The notes under the pieces: model-generated
Database searches by the model: none
What the model saw: only the letters and a program-made list of their open reading frames with translations
Told to the model about the DNA's origin: nothing
Source of the DNA: Mermis nigrescens
Lineage: Eukaryota; Nematoda; Enoplea; Mermithida; Mermithidae
Direction of reading: 5' to 3'
NCBI GenBank assembly: GCA_036768485.1
Contig: JAVLUZ010000511.1
Span: forward strand, 1,998,411 to 2,062,410
DNA length: 64,000 bases
Program-made: the position numbers and the translations under genes
Part shown: positions 28,228 through 41,624 of the stretch, in pieces
Layout: each line of letters opens with the position of its first letter
Position numbering within the stretch: the first letter of the stretch is position 1

Positions 28228-31121
28228 ACTTTATCCACGGCAGCGGAATAATCTATCGCGACTTAAAGATGGAAGTACGTTCGTGAACTTACTTATAAGC
28301 GCTTTGTTGGCTTTTTTTTCATGCCTGTTTTTATTTTGTAGAACATACTATTGGATGACAATGGTAGCGTGATCGTTAATGCACCCGATTTCCAAATTTG
28401 CATGATAGATGATTTTTTAAGGTCACGTCCAACTGATTGATTTCGGTTTGGCTAAATGGCTCAATTACGGTGAAAGGACGAACACGATTTGTGGTACCCT
28501 GCAGTACATGGGTAAAACGATAAGCTTTATTTTTATGTTAGAATAGCTCTTTCACGAATGAATATTAATAATTCTTACATATCTTGGGCAAAAAACCGAT
28601 TTTATCAAGGCGTATGATTTTTTAGCGGTAAATCTCAAAAAGTTTGGGCGCTTTGTGCTGAGTCATTTAATTACTCATTTGCTTGAAGAGTATGAGGAGC
28701 TTAAGCTGCATTTTAGCCATACTCCAGTTTGGGTTTCTCTAATTTGTATAAATGGTACACTAGTGATTTAGCAGAAATTCTGAAGATCTTTGAAGAATCA
28801 ACCTCTGAACCATCATGGTAATGACAACGGCGAAAAGCGTTGTTTTACACATAAATGACAGATTTTCGGGACTATTTTTTACTCTCTCTTAGAGAAAAAC
28901 GAAAACAGGTTTTGCAAGGCGTTGGAATGAGAATTTAAGATTTTCGCTAATGAAATTTGAAATCCAATTGCAATTTACATAGTATTGAAAACGAGGCATA
29001 AGAATTGTAGACGCTTGCCTAGGCACAAAAACTCAAAATCAAGAAATTCTTATTTTACTCTAAAACATTTCGGTCAACAACAATTACTAAATGGCAGCAA
29101 TAAAATCTAGGGTGGTCTAGTTGGGTGAAATGGCCAAAAATGTTATTAAAAATAGAATTCTGCGGGGTCTATAGTGGGGGTTTTCAACTTCTGCGGGGTG
29201 TAAACCCCCGCTTGCCCATGTGTGATGGTAAGCAAACACGATCTTGAGAGTTGGGGGTTCGGTCACCCACAGAAAAGTTTTAACCCCCACCAGAAATTTT
29301 TTCTCAGCCTACGCTCAGAATTCACGATTTCTCGAGAGTTTTTAAAAGTTTTCGAAAAATTCGTAGAATAGGTGCTGTTTAAAGATTTGCTCAAAAGTCA
29401 AAAAATTGTACTCATTTTTTAACTGCTCTGGAACGATAGAGCATCGTCAAGCCGAAAAACTGTTTTTGACGCGTATTTACCATTTTTGGGTCCAAAAACG
29501 CACCTTAAAATCTCATCTCTCCCCTCAGAATTCCCAAGCTGTGCATGTTTAATGGTTATTATAGGAGAGGACGCATATGGTGCGGAAAGGATTTTGCAGA
29601 GTACGGCAGTCAACTCGAGTTCTCACGGAATTATATTAGTCATTACTCAGCCAATCTAAAAGCTTCTGACCCGATATGTACATATGTACTTTTCGCAAGT
29701 TTCCATAATGAAATAATTTTGAAGATTGTGTAGCACATCTACAATGCTATGTAAAATATGTTCAAAGGCGCTATGTTCTTGAAATGTATACTTATATTCG
29801 ATTATTAAAAATGTTTCCTGATCCATCCGGAAATTTGTTACAGTTTTATAAATAATGCAACAACGGAAAAATAATTAAAAAATGCTCATTTTTTTGCATT
29901 GCATCAAATTCGATAATCTGTGCTGTTTTTTTATTGCTTTCAGCTCCAGAAATTTTGCAAGGCGACGACTATGGTCACGGAGCTGACTGGTGGTCATTAG
30001 GTGTTCTGATTCACGCTCTGCTTACAGGATTTTATCCATTCGATGTGTCTGACAGTCATACTAGCATGAATATAACGGCTTATGAACCTGATCAGTCTTT
30101 GACGCAGCCCGCCATTAGCTTACTGTCAAAGGTAAAAATTCACGGTCTTACGTAAGTGACCACAAATTTAGTCTATAAATGATGCAAACAGGAATGAATT
30201 GAACGCGCAATAATCGCATCTAAGAGTATAAGAACCCAGAGTAAATTTGTTTTCAATTGTTGGAATAAGTGATAATTTGCATATATTAAGGAAATTACCT
30301 AATCGTTTATAACTTGTAACAATTTGTTTTAAAATTTAACATACCTAATGTGAATATGAGCTTTCTAAATTTTGAATGTCACTTTAGGCGTGCTTGTTTA
30401 GGAGGAACATTCGTGTAAATTCAGTTCTGCCCTCCTTTCACAAATCATTTTCAGCTGCTGTAAAACAAATAATTTTCCGTAAATTCGTTGAATTGATCAA
30501 AATTCAGCGGTGGACCTAAGGCTCTTTCAGCTGAACCTACCTTTTTAAGGAACTGATTAACAGATTGAATGTCATCAGTGGCTGGTCACATGATAGTGCA
30601 ATCACTGGGAATTTTTTTCACGCAAAATCAAACAATGTTTCATGAAAGGATTGTAAGCACACGTTGGCGTGGGGGAATCACATCTCAAGAAATTTTAAAA
30701 TTCCCCACATATTACGGTAGACCCCCTAGAATTCTATTTTTATTAACTTTTTTGGCGATTTTGACGATTTCATCCAACCAGACCCCCAGAATTTATTTGC
30801 TGCCCATGTATGATAGTGGTGTTTTGGATTTACAGTGCCTTTCGTTCTATTCCATTATTTATGTTACGCTTTGTGCTTTCCAGCTTCTGAGGAGAGATCC
30901 GAGATGGCGTTTGCGGAGCTTTACGCTCATAAAGCGCGAAAAATTTTTTTCAGACATAAGCTTTGACGATATAAACAGGAAAAAGGTAATAAGTGATACG
31001 TTGTACAAACTGCTTGCAAAGTCGAACATAGAATATAGTTACTTTAGCTTCATCCGTTTGATTTAATTCCCAGAATGAAACATTGCTTATCTTGTAATAT
31101 AGACGACGGAAGCATTCCAAG
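28228..31121 (+). CDS. Host protein kinase fragment, S6-kinase-related (RSKR/SgK494-like), multi-exon
   Basis: Six exons join with matching codon phases and GT/AG borders: 28228-28274, 28342-28363, 28422-28511, 29944-30131, 30884-30985 and a less certain 31103-31121. In order they encode the catalytic loop ([11 protein letters not shown]), NILLDDNG, the metal-binding LIDFGLA, activation segment [29 protein letters not shown], and the C-lobe end [12 protein letters not shown] with FFSD. YRD, DFG and APE are intact, so this part looks active. The closest family I know is AGC-group RSKR/SgK494, from CGTLQYM and ADWWSLG. The N-lobe with the glycine loop and catalytic Lys is not found in 27345-28227; it lies beyond the nested insertions, outside the window, or is lost. 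A possible later exon is 31220-31265. Confidence 0.8.
28512..29943. other. Kinase intron with R1/R2 repeat remnants
   Basis: A 1.4-kb intron. About 29110-29240 resembles repeat R1 (GAATTCTGCGGGG..., CCCATGTGTGATGG) and about 29240-29555 resembles R2 (GAGCATCGTC, GCTGTGCATG). The rest shows nothing recognisable. Confidence 0.55.
30132..30883. other. Kinase intron containing an inverted R1 remnant
   Basis: About 30658-30818 reads on the minus strand as CATACATGGGCAGC, TTCTGGGGGTCT and the GATGAAAT-type core of family R1. Long open frames here run through intron and exon and are not genes. Confidence 0.5.
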
Positions 31122-31265
31122 GTAAATTTTGTTTAGAAAGCTATATAAAAATCAATTGCAAAACCAATGCTTAATACTTTTGCTGTGTCGTTCGCTAAAT
31201 ATAGTATTTTTATTTGAAGCCTTGAGGAGTGTGCATCGAATATATTCAACGAAGATTATTCTGAC

Positions 31266-33451
31266 GTAAGTGCACCGCACTTATAATTTGTATAACATAA
31301 CAAACATTACAAACAAGACCGGAATCTCAAGGGACCCATGAATTTTCAGAAGTCAAAAAGAGCCAAAAATTTTAGTAAATGGCAAAAACATTCTTGTTGT
31401 TTTCCACCAGGCACTGTCGTATGTCTACCGGCATCAAAAGTCACAAGAAAACAAAGAACAAATCTTAAAATATTAATTTCCCAGCCAATTTTGCTTGGTT
31501 TGAGAAAAATATTAAATTTGTTGTGAATGCATGTTTATCAATTTCTCAATATCACTTGAAATTCGGTACCTCATTTTCGGGTTTAAAAGTAAGCGCATTA
31601 TTCCCTCTAAAATGGAATAGGCATTGCTGGCAACTGTTGTCTTTTGTGGCGAAGCAAGCATCTATGATTTTCGTAAGGGGGCGGTATCCCAACTTTTCCC
31701 TTCTCAACATTTTCGATAATTTTGTGCGAAACAGTGATTAAATTTCTTTTGAAATCTAGTGCCGGAGAAATCTAGTGCCGGAAAATTTGAGAAATGAATC
31801 AACTTGCTGCGCCCTTCTATTTGTGCACCTGGCTTAATATACCTGTGCCCTTAACCCTTAAAGCATCTGACGCCGTGCGCCAGAAATTTTAGAGTGCTAT
31901 AAAAAGAAAAAATGATGCTGAATAGCTGTTTATGCTCCACAAAGCGTTTCGAGAGTCAGTAAAATCTTCTTTACTTCAAAAACCTATTCCTGGCGCAGAA
32001 ATATTGGCTTCCAGGCTGCCAAGAAAGTAAAAAAATGCTATTGATATAACGATCAACAATAGTTAAAAATAATTGCGAAATTTAATTGTGAGGTAGGGGC
32101 GGCCCGGCCACCCTCCCCTCTCGCGTCCCCATAATCCGTCCCTGAGTACAATAGTCTGTTTTTATTTGTATTACTTTTCATTCTAATTTTTTGCACTTTA
32201 TTTTATTTTCTCTTATCCTTTTTCCATTTACAGCTAAAATTTTAAAATTTTTACCGAATGATTGATCAAAATTTGATTTTTACGCAATTCGTTTATTTAA
32301 ATATAGCCATTAAGGCTTAGATTTTGAAAATCGCTTGGTTGGGTGCCAGTCAGAGATCTTTATTTAGGTAAAAAGCTTATGATAAAATATTTTTTCGTGC
32401 ATTTTCGATTTGACTTTTATTTTATGTCATCTTCCTTCAGAATACTTTCATTTTATGCTTGCGAGTTTATACTGTGAAGCCCTAAATGTACGAGGATCAC
32501 AGACAATTCCCTGAGAGGAATGATGACACGTTGAATAAAGTGTATGTGACTGCGGATTCATAATTTCAGTTTCAGGAATTCGAGTATTTCAATGAAGATA
32601 TGCAATGCGAGTAAAGATTCTATTCTTTTATGTTTCGTGCGACTCAGATTAGTCTGTATGTATGTTCTACGAACAGTAAATATTGCCAGCCCACGCGCTA
32701 CTTACGGTGAAGATCCATTTATATTTTTTATGCCCTGAAGCGATAGGTACCTTTACCTTGAAAATTCGCATGATTTTCAGGATTATTAGACAAACACTCA
32801 GATGAGAAAATAGCGCATTGGCCAGTAATTAGCACGAATTTGATGGTTTTTTATTTCTCGATTTCCTTGTACTAATATACGGTTTTCGCCATACATTGGC
32901 AGCAGCCAAATTCAGGGGCCCAATGAAGTAAAATTGCCAAAAATAGCATCAAAAACTTAATTATGGGGGCTCGCCGGATTCTTGTGGGATGGAAGTCCCC
33001 CCACGCCCATATGTGGTCCTCAACTCACCAATCATCGACGTGGTGAAGAGGGGTTAGAAAGAGGGTTAGACCCTCTCGAGAATCTAGGAAGGAGACCCCA
33101 AAATTCGATAGACCCCACAGAATAGAATTTTCAGGCTTTTTGTCAGTTTTACGCGCAGAATGCTCAAGCATGTAACATGGTCCTCAGCCTCACTTCTCTA
33201 ATTCTAAGTGGAACCTACTATTTATAACTATTGCAAGCATGTTCACCTCATGACTGGTGCTTATACAGTTGGTAGGTACCTGACAGTTATTCTATCAAAA
33301 CATCTCAAAAAATCATTTTAAATAATGTGAGCATATTTGAAAGAGTAGAATTGAATTTTTGGCATGTTTTCGCGATTTTCGCCCCATTCAGACCTCCCCC
33401 GAAATTCATTTGTTGCTCATGTAATGGCAGGTATGTACATAGGTGAAGAAG
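31266..33451. other. Non-coding DNA with R1 fragments
   Basis: No supportable exon or RNA gene. R1-like pieces are present at about 32920-33180 (AAAATTGCCAAAAA, CCCCCACGCCCATATGTGG) and, inverted, at about 33360-33430. A GTGCCGGAGAAATCTA-type short duplication is present near 31760. Confidence 0.45.
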
Positions 33452-34068
33452 TGTAACTGCGAGAGTTACACGGTAGGCGAACCTGCCTTAGCAGTTCGCG
33501 ATAGCCATACATAGCCAATACTAGTAGCTATCTATGATAGTGCACTGTGGGCTATGCCTTCGGTCTTCCCATTATTTCCCCAAATTTTCAATGATAAAAA
33601 ACATTTAGATACTTGTCCGGTAGCATAGAGTTAAGTGTATGATAATAGTAATTGTTTAATGCATACCGCTTACGTGAATCGAGAACTTTCGATCTGAGAT
33701 AAAAGTGATTCAGTATTACGTTAAATTGATCTTTCTTTAATTTACTGTAATGGTCCTTGAGGCCAGTGTACGTAACGTTGTAGTTTAGTCTGGCTTTTGG
33801 TTTTTTTCGTTGGCCGGTTGTTCGACAGTATATTATCGTTTTTCTTTTGCGTATTTTGTTGTCCGGCTATAGGCCGTGAATTCTGCGTCGAATTAAAATA
33901 TAGAAAACCTACCCAGTGGTTTTGGTTATACCGAGGGTTAGGTCGGCCATCATCCCTACGTCGAGGATTTCCACCCATCTAGTGGACTGATAGGTAAATT
34001 TCGTATGATAGTCTATTCTATTCGAAAATCCTAATTTATCTCTCAAGCCAAAAATTGATCAAAATTAT
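33452..34068 (+). repeat. Solo gypsy LTR, first part
   Basis: Clearly homologous to the 1053-bp LTR from TGTAACTGCGAGAG onward, but diverged. It is preceded by GAAG (33448-33451). It is interrupted by X copy B after ...AAAATTAT and continues at 37869. No internal retrotransposon sequence remains, so recombination between two LTRs has probably removed it. Confidence 0.88.
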
Positions 34069-37000
34069 CATAGGTAGCGCGTTAGCGCGTACCTATAATA
34101 TACTTGGGTACCCCCAACACCTGGGCACCCCCTCTACAGCTATAACGGGACACTTCTGGAAGGTGCAGTTTTTTTTAAAAGGAAGATAATAAAAAAATTC
34201 GCTGCCCGTGTTTTTTTGTTTTTCTTGAAACTCAAAATTGACTGTGTAAAGAAGGTGTAAAGTTTTTGTGTAACGTTATAACATAGGACAAATTTTGGGA
34301 CCTTTTTACTGCAGCATGTGGACAACTGAGTATTGATGACTCGAAGGATTGAACAGAATAGGATAATAGAGGGATGAATTCTACAGATGACACTTTTTTG
34401 TTTTTTGAAATTCGCATTATTTATCGAACGGCAGTGTAAAGAGTGCGAAAATCTGGGGGTGAAAAAGCACTTTTTGGTCGAGTTTTCAACCTTCCTATGT
34501 CCGATACTAACTCCGGTTATGAGGTTTTTAAAATGTTTTCTGACAGAAATGTAGAGCGGATCAAGGGCTACATTCTGCATATAAGCAAAGTCTTCTATGC
34601 TCTATGGTGAGTTAGATCCTGGGGTTTAAAGTTTACACTCTAGTGGATGGTGTAAAAAAACGGATTTTAACTAAGATTTCTCTGCCAAATTTTTCCGCTT
34701 ATGAGTCAGTGCAAATCGAAGACAGCATTAATAAAGTGCCTCACAGGGGCTAAACATCGCAGCAAACTGCATTTAAAAAAACGCAATATTGAGTTATTTA
34801 TGGGGGTGTAAAGTTCGAAATCAGAGGTAAAAAATGGGCTAAAAAACACGTTTTTTCCGAAGTTTGATTGATAAATCATGCCAAATAATTTTTGCAACAG
34901 AATTTTGGCACACAGGAATGTACTACGATTTAAAAGCTACAAATTGTACCAAACCGAATTTCTTTAAACTCAATGGGGAGTTCGGTACGGAATTTTAAAG
35001 TTTACAGTGTTCTAAATGATGGAAAATACGTTTTTGTTGCGTTTTTTGTTCGCCACTTTCTCCGTCCAGAAGTCGGGATAAGTCTAATAGAATAAAAATA
35101 AAGTGCTTTATATCGGGTGCATGTCAAAGCAAATTGTCTATACATTAATATTTAGCGAGTGTAAAGTCAAAAATTTGGAGTTTTAAATGCGTTTCTGTCT
35201 TGTTTTTTCTGCCTGCTTCTCCGGTTACGAGTCAGGGACACGTTTATCAAGTCTAGAAATGGACCAGGAATCAAATTTGATATGCCAGTCTGGCGCATAT
35301 GTTTACACTCTACGGTGTTGTAAAGTAGTTTACACCAATTGTTAGTTTGCCCATAGAACATTATGTAGACTTAATTTTTTCATAAATATTAATCGTAATA
35401 TCGGAACAATATCAAAATTACGAATCTGACTAAAATCTTCTTTACACTAGGTGTTTACATGAAGTTTACACTACATATATATTTATCTTCGTTTTTGAGC
35501 ATTCCTGAAACCTAATTTTTTCTTGGAGCCTAGAAGTTTTCAAAGGATCAAATGTGAGACGTCACATAGGCGCGTTTGTTTACATCCAACAGTGATGTAA
35601 AGTAGTTTACATTCATTGTTTATATGTCCTCAGACCATTGTAGAGACATAATTTTTTCATGAATGTTGATCATAATATCCGAGTAATTTTTTACACTGCA
35701 TGTTAGCCTTTGTTCTAGAGCATTGCAAAAATCGAAATTTTTTCCTGAGATATAAAAATTTACAGGGAATGAAATATATACGTCAATTGGGCGCGCTTGC
35801 TTACACTCAGCAGTATTGCAAAGTGGTTTAAACCTAATGTTTATTGTCTTTAAAACATTATGGAGACTCATTTTTCCATAAATGTTGAAAGAAATATCGG
35901 AGCAATATCAAAATTACGAATCCGACTAAAATATTCTTTACGCTATGTGTTTGTGTAAAGTTTACGTTACGTGTTAACCCTAATTCGATAGACTTGCAGA
36001 GACTTTGTAACTGAAGTCAAGAAATTTTCAAGGATTCATATGTGAGACATCAATTAAGTGAGTTTGTTTACCCTCAAAAGTAATCTAAAGTGATTTAAAA
36101 ATTATGTTCAAGTGTCCTTAGATCATTGAAGAGATGTAATTTTGTCTTAAATGGGTTGCATTAAAGTTAAATCTTTCTTAGCCGTGTTTATAATATGTTT
36201 CACAAAATCTTGCACATGGAGAGCTATCGTTTAATTGATGTAAATTGCCTGCAAAAGTGGTTTAAAATGAACCAGCAATCACACTACTGTGCACAGAAGT
36301 CGACAAAGATATACAGCTTTATTGTAATCATGTACATTAATAAGCCGTAAACTGTTAGTATTCTCTACACCTAGTAGTTGTGTAAAGTTTGCACTATTCA
36401 TTTGTTGTTAATATGTAGTCTATACTACAAATTTATTTTACTACCAAATCAAAGCGTTAGTGTTCCTTACATTTGATATTTGCGTGAAGTTTTTGAATTT
36501 TTGCCGAAAATCTTTGCCTTCTAATTTACCAACATCCCGCCTTTTCCATTTTCTTGAAGTTTAAAATCTTTTATAATTCTCTCATAATTTAATGGTAGGT
36601 TTTAACTTTAAGTTTCTCTTGGTTTACAACTCTCGCTTAGCAAGCTCATTTTTCAAAACTTTTTCATAGTGATCAGATTAGTTGCGTTTAGTTTGGAATT
36701 GGTGGACGGTCGTTATTTTATTACTCGGCTTAAATAAACCAAGTGACTATCTTTTGATTATTTTCTTCATCGCAAATTCAAACACCCAATTTTCAATTTG
36801 AAAATTGACCCAATTTTCAATTTGAAAATTGATCCAATTTTCAATTTGAAAATTGAAAATTGGGTGTTTTCAATTTCAAAAGTCACAACACATTGTGCTT
36901 GTGTATTGATTGAGTGAGGATTTGCAATGTGAATTCGTTGGTTAAATTTTTGTGCTTGATTATAAGTGAACTGCACATTAAGAAGAAATAACTTAATGCA

Positions 37001-37868
37001 GTTTTAATTTGAAAATGGATGGTGTCAATAAGGTTGTCTTGTTTAAAAAGGATAATGCTGATGTTAAGAACAATATTGTTTTCCGCGTTCTTGGACTGTT
37101 GTCATTATTGTGGCATGTTACTGATTGTGTTTACTGACTGATGTACTGAAATTACGCTAATTAAAAGTAGTGTACTAGCAAAGAAAAATGCTCCGATGGA
37201 ACAAAAAAGATGAATATACTTGGAATTGTGGATTATTATGGATGTAAAAGGAGGGGACTAGGAAAAATCTACCTAAAGTCGGAAAATCTGCTAAAAATCA
37301 CACTTTCTCTAAGCAACGCAAAAAATCGATGTATATTCTGCGGCCTCTAAAAAAGTGTCTTTTTTAAATAATGTTCGAAGTTTCAGATAAGAGTGTATAA
37401 ACGAAATCTATCAAGGTTACTTTTTTAAATTGCTGGCACCTGATTGATAGAAAACTAAGAGGTATTGTATTTAAAGTTGTTTTGTTTTATGAGCATTATA
37501 GCAAGCAAAGCAGGAGCCGATTGATTAGTGCACACAATCGTTTCGGGCATGCTAGTGTATCTACATTAAGTCTGTTTCAAGTCAACTTACGTGTTTCCTA
37601 CTGTTTTTAACCAACCATGTCTTAAATTGTCTTCGATGTTTGCTATTTCATTCAATTGGCTTGGAAGACTGTTAGTTTACTTAATATCATTTCCCATAGC
37701 TACTGCATAGCTAACGTGCTGCTGTTTCAATCATTGTTATGGTTGAATATTTATTTTAATCTGTTGGCCGCAGAATATACATCGATTTTTTGCGTTGCTT
37801 AGAGAAAGTGTGATTTTTAGCAGATTTTCCGACTTTAGGTAGATTTTTCCTAGTCCCCTCCTTTTACA
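34069..37868 (+). repeat. Family X copy B, inserted in the solo LTR
   Basis: It begins CATAGGTAGCGCG at the outer palindrome, then carries the block that includes the intact Polinton target (GCTGCCCGTG near 34203), then the GTGTAAA-type arm (34205-36500). It ends in the hub, where 37197-37350 and 37769-37866 are inverted copies separated by a loop of about 420 bp. It stops at the hub instead of continuing into a second long arm, so it is half of the structure suggested by copy C. TAT occurs at both junctions with the LTR and may be a short target duplication. No convincing coding frame. Confidence 0.75.
36781..36867. repeat. Array of three perfect AT-rich palindromes
   Basis: A 21-bp palindrome (CAATTTTCAA-T-TTGAAAATTG) occurs three times with 24-bp spacing from 36787. 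The whole array is itself enclosed by AACACCCAATTTT and AAAATTGGGTGTT. It is inside X copy B and I do not see it in copy A. Confidence 0.85.
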
Positions 37869-38296
37869 TATCTAATCTTTAAGGATGATTGATCAGCATA
37901 GAGCTCGTTGTTGTTGTTTTTCATAGTTCAGCGTGCTACACATATTAGGAACCAAAACATTTCGAATCAGGCACTGATTGAAAATAAGTTAATTAACAAC
38001 TTGAGCTTGAGATAGGTCAACTGACCTCCGCGGCAAATTCCGAGACTAGGTAGGTAGCCTTAGGTCTTAGGGCGTAGCTGCTGAGATCACCCGACATAAA
38101 AGCGGCCAGCAATATTAGGGCTGAGGGGATCGAAGCCGTAAGGTCTGTAAGGGTCCAAAGATCGAAAGCCATCAGAGCCGCGCGATCGGGGCCAGCACTA
38201 AGCGTAGACTTAAGTACCTACGTACCTAGGTAAATCTCGAAGGTAATGCTAGGCCAGTCTGTGTCGCTCTTGTAGATACAGGCCCCTACATTTACA
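37869..38296 (+). repeat. Solo gypsy LTR, second part
   Basis: It resumes at TAATCTTT...GATGATTGATCAGC and ends ...CTACATTTACA, followed by GAAG (38297-38300). That matches the GAAG before 33452 and so is a 4-bp target duplication for the original element. Confidence 0.88.
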
Positions 38297-38388
38297 GAAG
38301 GCAGTAGCAAATATGTATAATCGACCTAATAAATCGCACACGATACTTATTTTTATAAAAATGGATAAAACTAATCGTATTGAAACTC

Positions 38389-38640
38389 GATAGGGATGGT
38401 ATCCATAGTTGGGCAGCACCAAAAATCTGGGAAAAGGGTGCAAGATTTTTCAAAGGTAAAACGATGGTCTTAAAAATGATGGTATGACGAAAAAAACACC
38501 ATTTTTCAACGTTTCTCATTGAGCAATATCCATTGGCATCAAAAAATTTCAAAAATTGAATTTGGGGGGAGGTGAGTATTTTGGTTTCTGGGGGGTGCAT
38601 ACCCTCAATCCCCCCTCACGCGCACGTGTGATGGTATCCT
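38389..38640 (+). repeat. R1 short repeat copy
   Basis: GGGCAGCACCAAAA, then TTTTTCAAAGGTAAA, ATGGTATGACGAAAAA, TATCCATTGGCATC, a run of Gs and a CGCACGTGTG end. Family R1 has ends resembling CCAYACGTGGGC and its inverse, which suggests a MITE. Confidence 0.65.
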
Positions 38641-39214
38641 GGCACGGTAACCTTCGACTTGAAAAGATCAGCAAAAAATAAAAATAAATTAAACCTAATA
38701 AAAAATAAGCGGTTACGCGAGGTTGATGCACTGAGAATGGCCAATCAACAGAAACGCAACACAATTTCCACCTTTTATAAGCAACAACATGGTTGTCCTT
38801 GGGGGCCAGCCGGAGTAGCCTTTTTGAGCCAAAATGGCCTAAAAAGCTGGTATAAATGTTAAAAAACTCGGTCGTTTATTCGTTAATTGTCATGAAATAC
38901 ATTTTCCCATGATAATCTGTTATTGCTACATTCTTGAGGGTCTAAACCGTGTGGTCTTAGGGAGGGATTGACTTCTAGTCTGATTCATTTAACTTTGCGG
39001 TTTTCTTTAAAATTTTTCCACAAAAATCGGGCTACAAAAGTGGTTTAAACTTTTGGTGCAGTAATGCGACTTATCACTGGCATATGTCTCCAAGTGACTC
39101 GACATACTGTAGAATATCTTATTTATCGTATCAGTTTAAAACACTTTATGTAGTCACTTTCAATTTTTTCAAAAACTTCAAAGTTCAATGAAACAGACGA
39201 AAACCACTGATTAA

Positions 39215-39375
39215 TTGGGTGGGACCATACATGGGCAGCAAGAAAATTTTGGGAGGGGCGGGGTCTTTGGATGAAATTTTTAAAAATATTACTAAAAATA
39301 GAATTCTGGGGGTCTACAGTAATCTGCGGGGTTTTCCAACTTCTGGGAAGCGTAAATCCCCCACGTGTGGCTGGG
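39215..39375 (+). repeat. R1 short repeat copy, diverged subtype
   Basis: CCATACATGGGCAGC, GAATTCTGGGGGTCT and CCCCCACGTGTGG in order; shorter than the 38389 copy. Confidence 0.6.
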
Positions 39376-39659
39376 GAACCCCAGAATTTCCAATTTTTCA
39401 GAAAACCTGAAAAGTGTGATGTTTTGATTTGACCAACTTTCTGACTCGAAAGTGCAATTTCCGAATATTCGTTTTTGTTAATTTACGACCCATTTCTGAA
39501 AAATTAGTTTTTTGAATAAGGTTGCTAGTTTTTGAAAATTAAGCGGCTATTATACACTGATCTGATATAGAACGAAAGGCAGCGTTTTCCCATATTTTTA
39601 ATTTCAGCAAAGGTCAGTAGAAAAAATGTTTTGCCATGCTGTACATATACGAGTTTATA

Positions 39660-39815
39660 TGGTACAACCATACGTGGGCAGCAAAAAAATTCTGGGGGTC
39701 AGGATGAGTAAAATTGCCGAAAAATGTTACTAAAGATTGAATTCTGGTAGAGGGTTCTACAGTAATCTGGGGAGGGAGTACAAACCCCCACGTCTATGTG
39801 TGGGGACAACTACCT
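39660..39815 (+). repeat. R1 short repeat copy, diverged subtype
   Basis: CCATACGTGGGCAGC, TTCTGGGGGTC, AAAATTGCCGAAAA and ACCCCCACGTCTATGTGTGG, so both ends are visible. Confidence 0.6.
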
Positions 39816-40232
39816 ACTCACCGACCTGATTATGTGGAATGAAGTACATACATGCATGTACAAAATGCATCTGCTATCTGAATCTTTTTGAACCATTAGC
39901 CTCATTTTATTTATCATAAACAGACAAAGCTATTAAAAAAACCGACTGGGAAATAATAAATAATGCGACCAACACAGCCAATACCTACTGGTAAACAAAT
40001 GTTTAATGATTATATTACAATATTATTGCATTTATTCTTTCCATATCGAACAAGCAAGGCAGCGATTGACCTGAAAAAAATTACTTTTAATTTTGAGGAG
40101 ACAGGGCGGATTGGAGGCACTTATGTAATGATAAAAACCATACAACGCCACGCCAGTTACGGATCCAGCATTTTCGTAAGGGAGAAGGCACTACATCGAC
40201 TTTTTTGGAAAGTAATAAAAATATGTTTATAA

Positions 40233-41620
40233 ATTCGCTATTCGCGTAATCACAGAATGGTTTCCGCCGTTTTACATTGGTTATCTTTATTCAAGGCGAT
40301 TTTAGTGCAAAGATTTTTCATTTTTTGCGTGAAGTTTTTGCTGAAAATTCGTTATATCGGCGAAACCAATAAAAAAACTTGGGGTTCATTGAATTACTTT
40401 CTGAATATAGGTAGGTACCTATATGATATACGTACAAAAATTGTTGCTTTTATAGAACTTTCAGAAGGCTATTGAGCTATTACAAAGAGGTGTTGTAGAA
40501 CAAGACAGCGCCATGCAGTTTAAAATATACTTCAATGCTACGACGTACGTCTTAAAACTGCTCTATTGGTCAAAAGTCGGGCAGTCGAGAAAGATGTCGT
40601 AGGGACCATCATTGCTCCCAATTCACGTCTGATTTCATTTTGCCGTCCCCAACATTGCCTTTAAGAGAAGAAATGTACAGACATGTATAAATGCAATCGG
40701 TTGAATGACTCAATGAGGCCTGTATTCAGGATAACGTTCAGGAGTACCGAAATTTCGAAGTCAGATATCTTGGGAATCGTTAGGAGGAGGCATATAAATA
40801 CGTAGGTATAAAAGACGTTTCTGAGCAGATATGTACGTTTGAGGGAAGGGGTTGGGGGTCTAGAGACCCCCAGAATGGAAAAATGAAAAATTTTGTGGGG
40901 AAAATGAGGCAAAATGAAAGCCCGGTCATGCTGTGCACCTATTATCTAGACTTCTAGAATGGAAAATTTTCTGAGGAAAATGTAGCCAAAAATGGATGAA
41001 AATTGCAAATTTTTTTTGAAAGCTTTAAATTGACTAGAAACTGTGCAATAATGTAGTTTTTATACTATTTTAGCGCTTACACCAGTTTTTGAGGTCATTT
41101 TGGCCCAAAACAGAACAACTTTTGACTTCGGAAACCGTCTGACCCCCAGATTGGCCATGCTGTGCATTTATGTTTCCGAGCATTTCTCAGAAATCTGAAA
41201 AAATTCTCACAAAATCTATAGCTTAAACTATTTTATGACTGATCGATTACTCAAACACGCTATTCTCATTTTCTGAAAATTTCGAAATGTACGAGGACAA
41301 GCAGCAACAGAAAATTAGTTATTCGATGCAAAATTCTGACATATTAATCATGTCATATTTATAAATTCTAAAAACTGCGTCTAACGTTCAGAAGCGTGTC
41401 AAAAACCTGTTTTGACGTTATTTGTAACACATTTTGGGAATTTACTAATAAATTTTAAGGCGACCCTATCGAAAAAATATGCTAGCATCGTCCTTCTGTT
41501 CACGGCCATGAACGCAAAAATATCTAAGTCATTCAATTATGCATGTAACACGTATCACAGGAATCAAGAACAATGTGAGAACATTAGGTAGATTTTTAAC
41601 CTTCAGCCGAACAATAATAA
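40233..41620. other. Non-coding DNA
   Basis: AT-rich with G-run fragments resembling R1/R2 ends near 40850-40880 and 41150 (CCATGCTGTGCAT). No gene supported. Confidence 0.4.
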
Positions 41621-41624
41621 TGAT

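Noticed and set aside
30569..31066. A 165-codon plus-strand gene
   Set aside because: It is intron sequence with an inverted R1 copy running into a real kinase exon at 30884.
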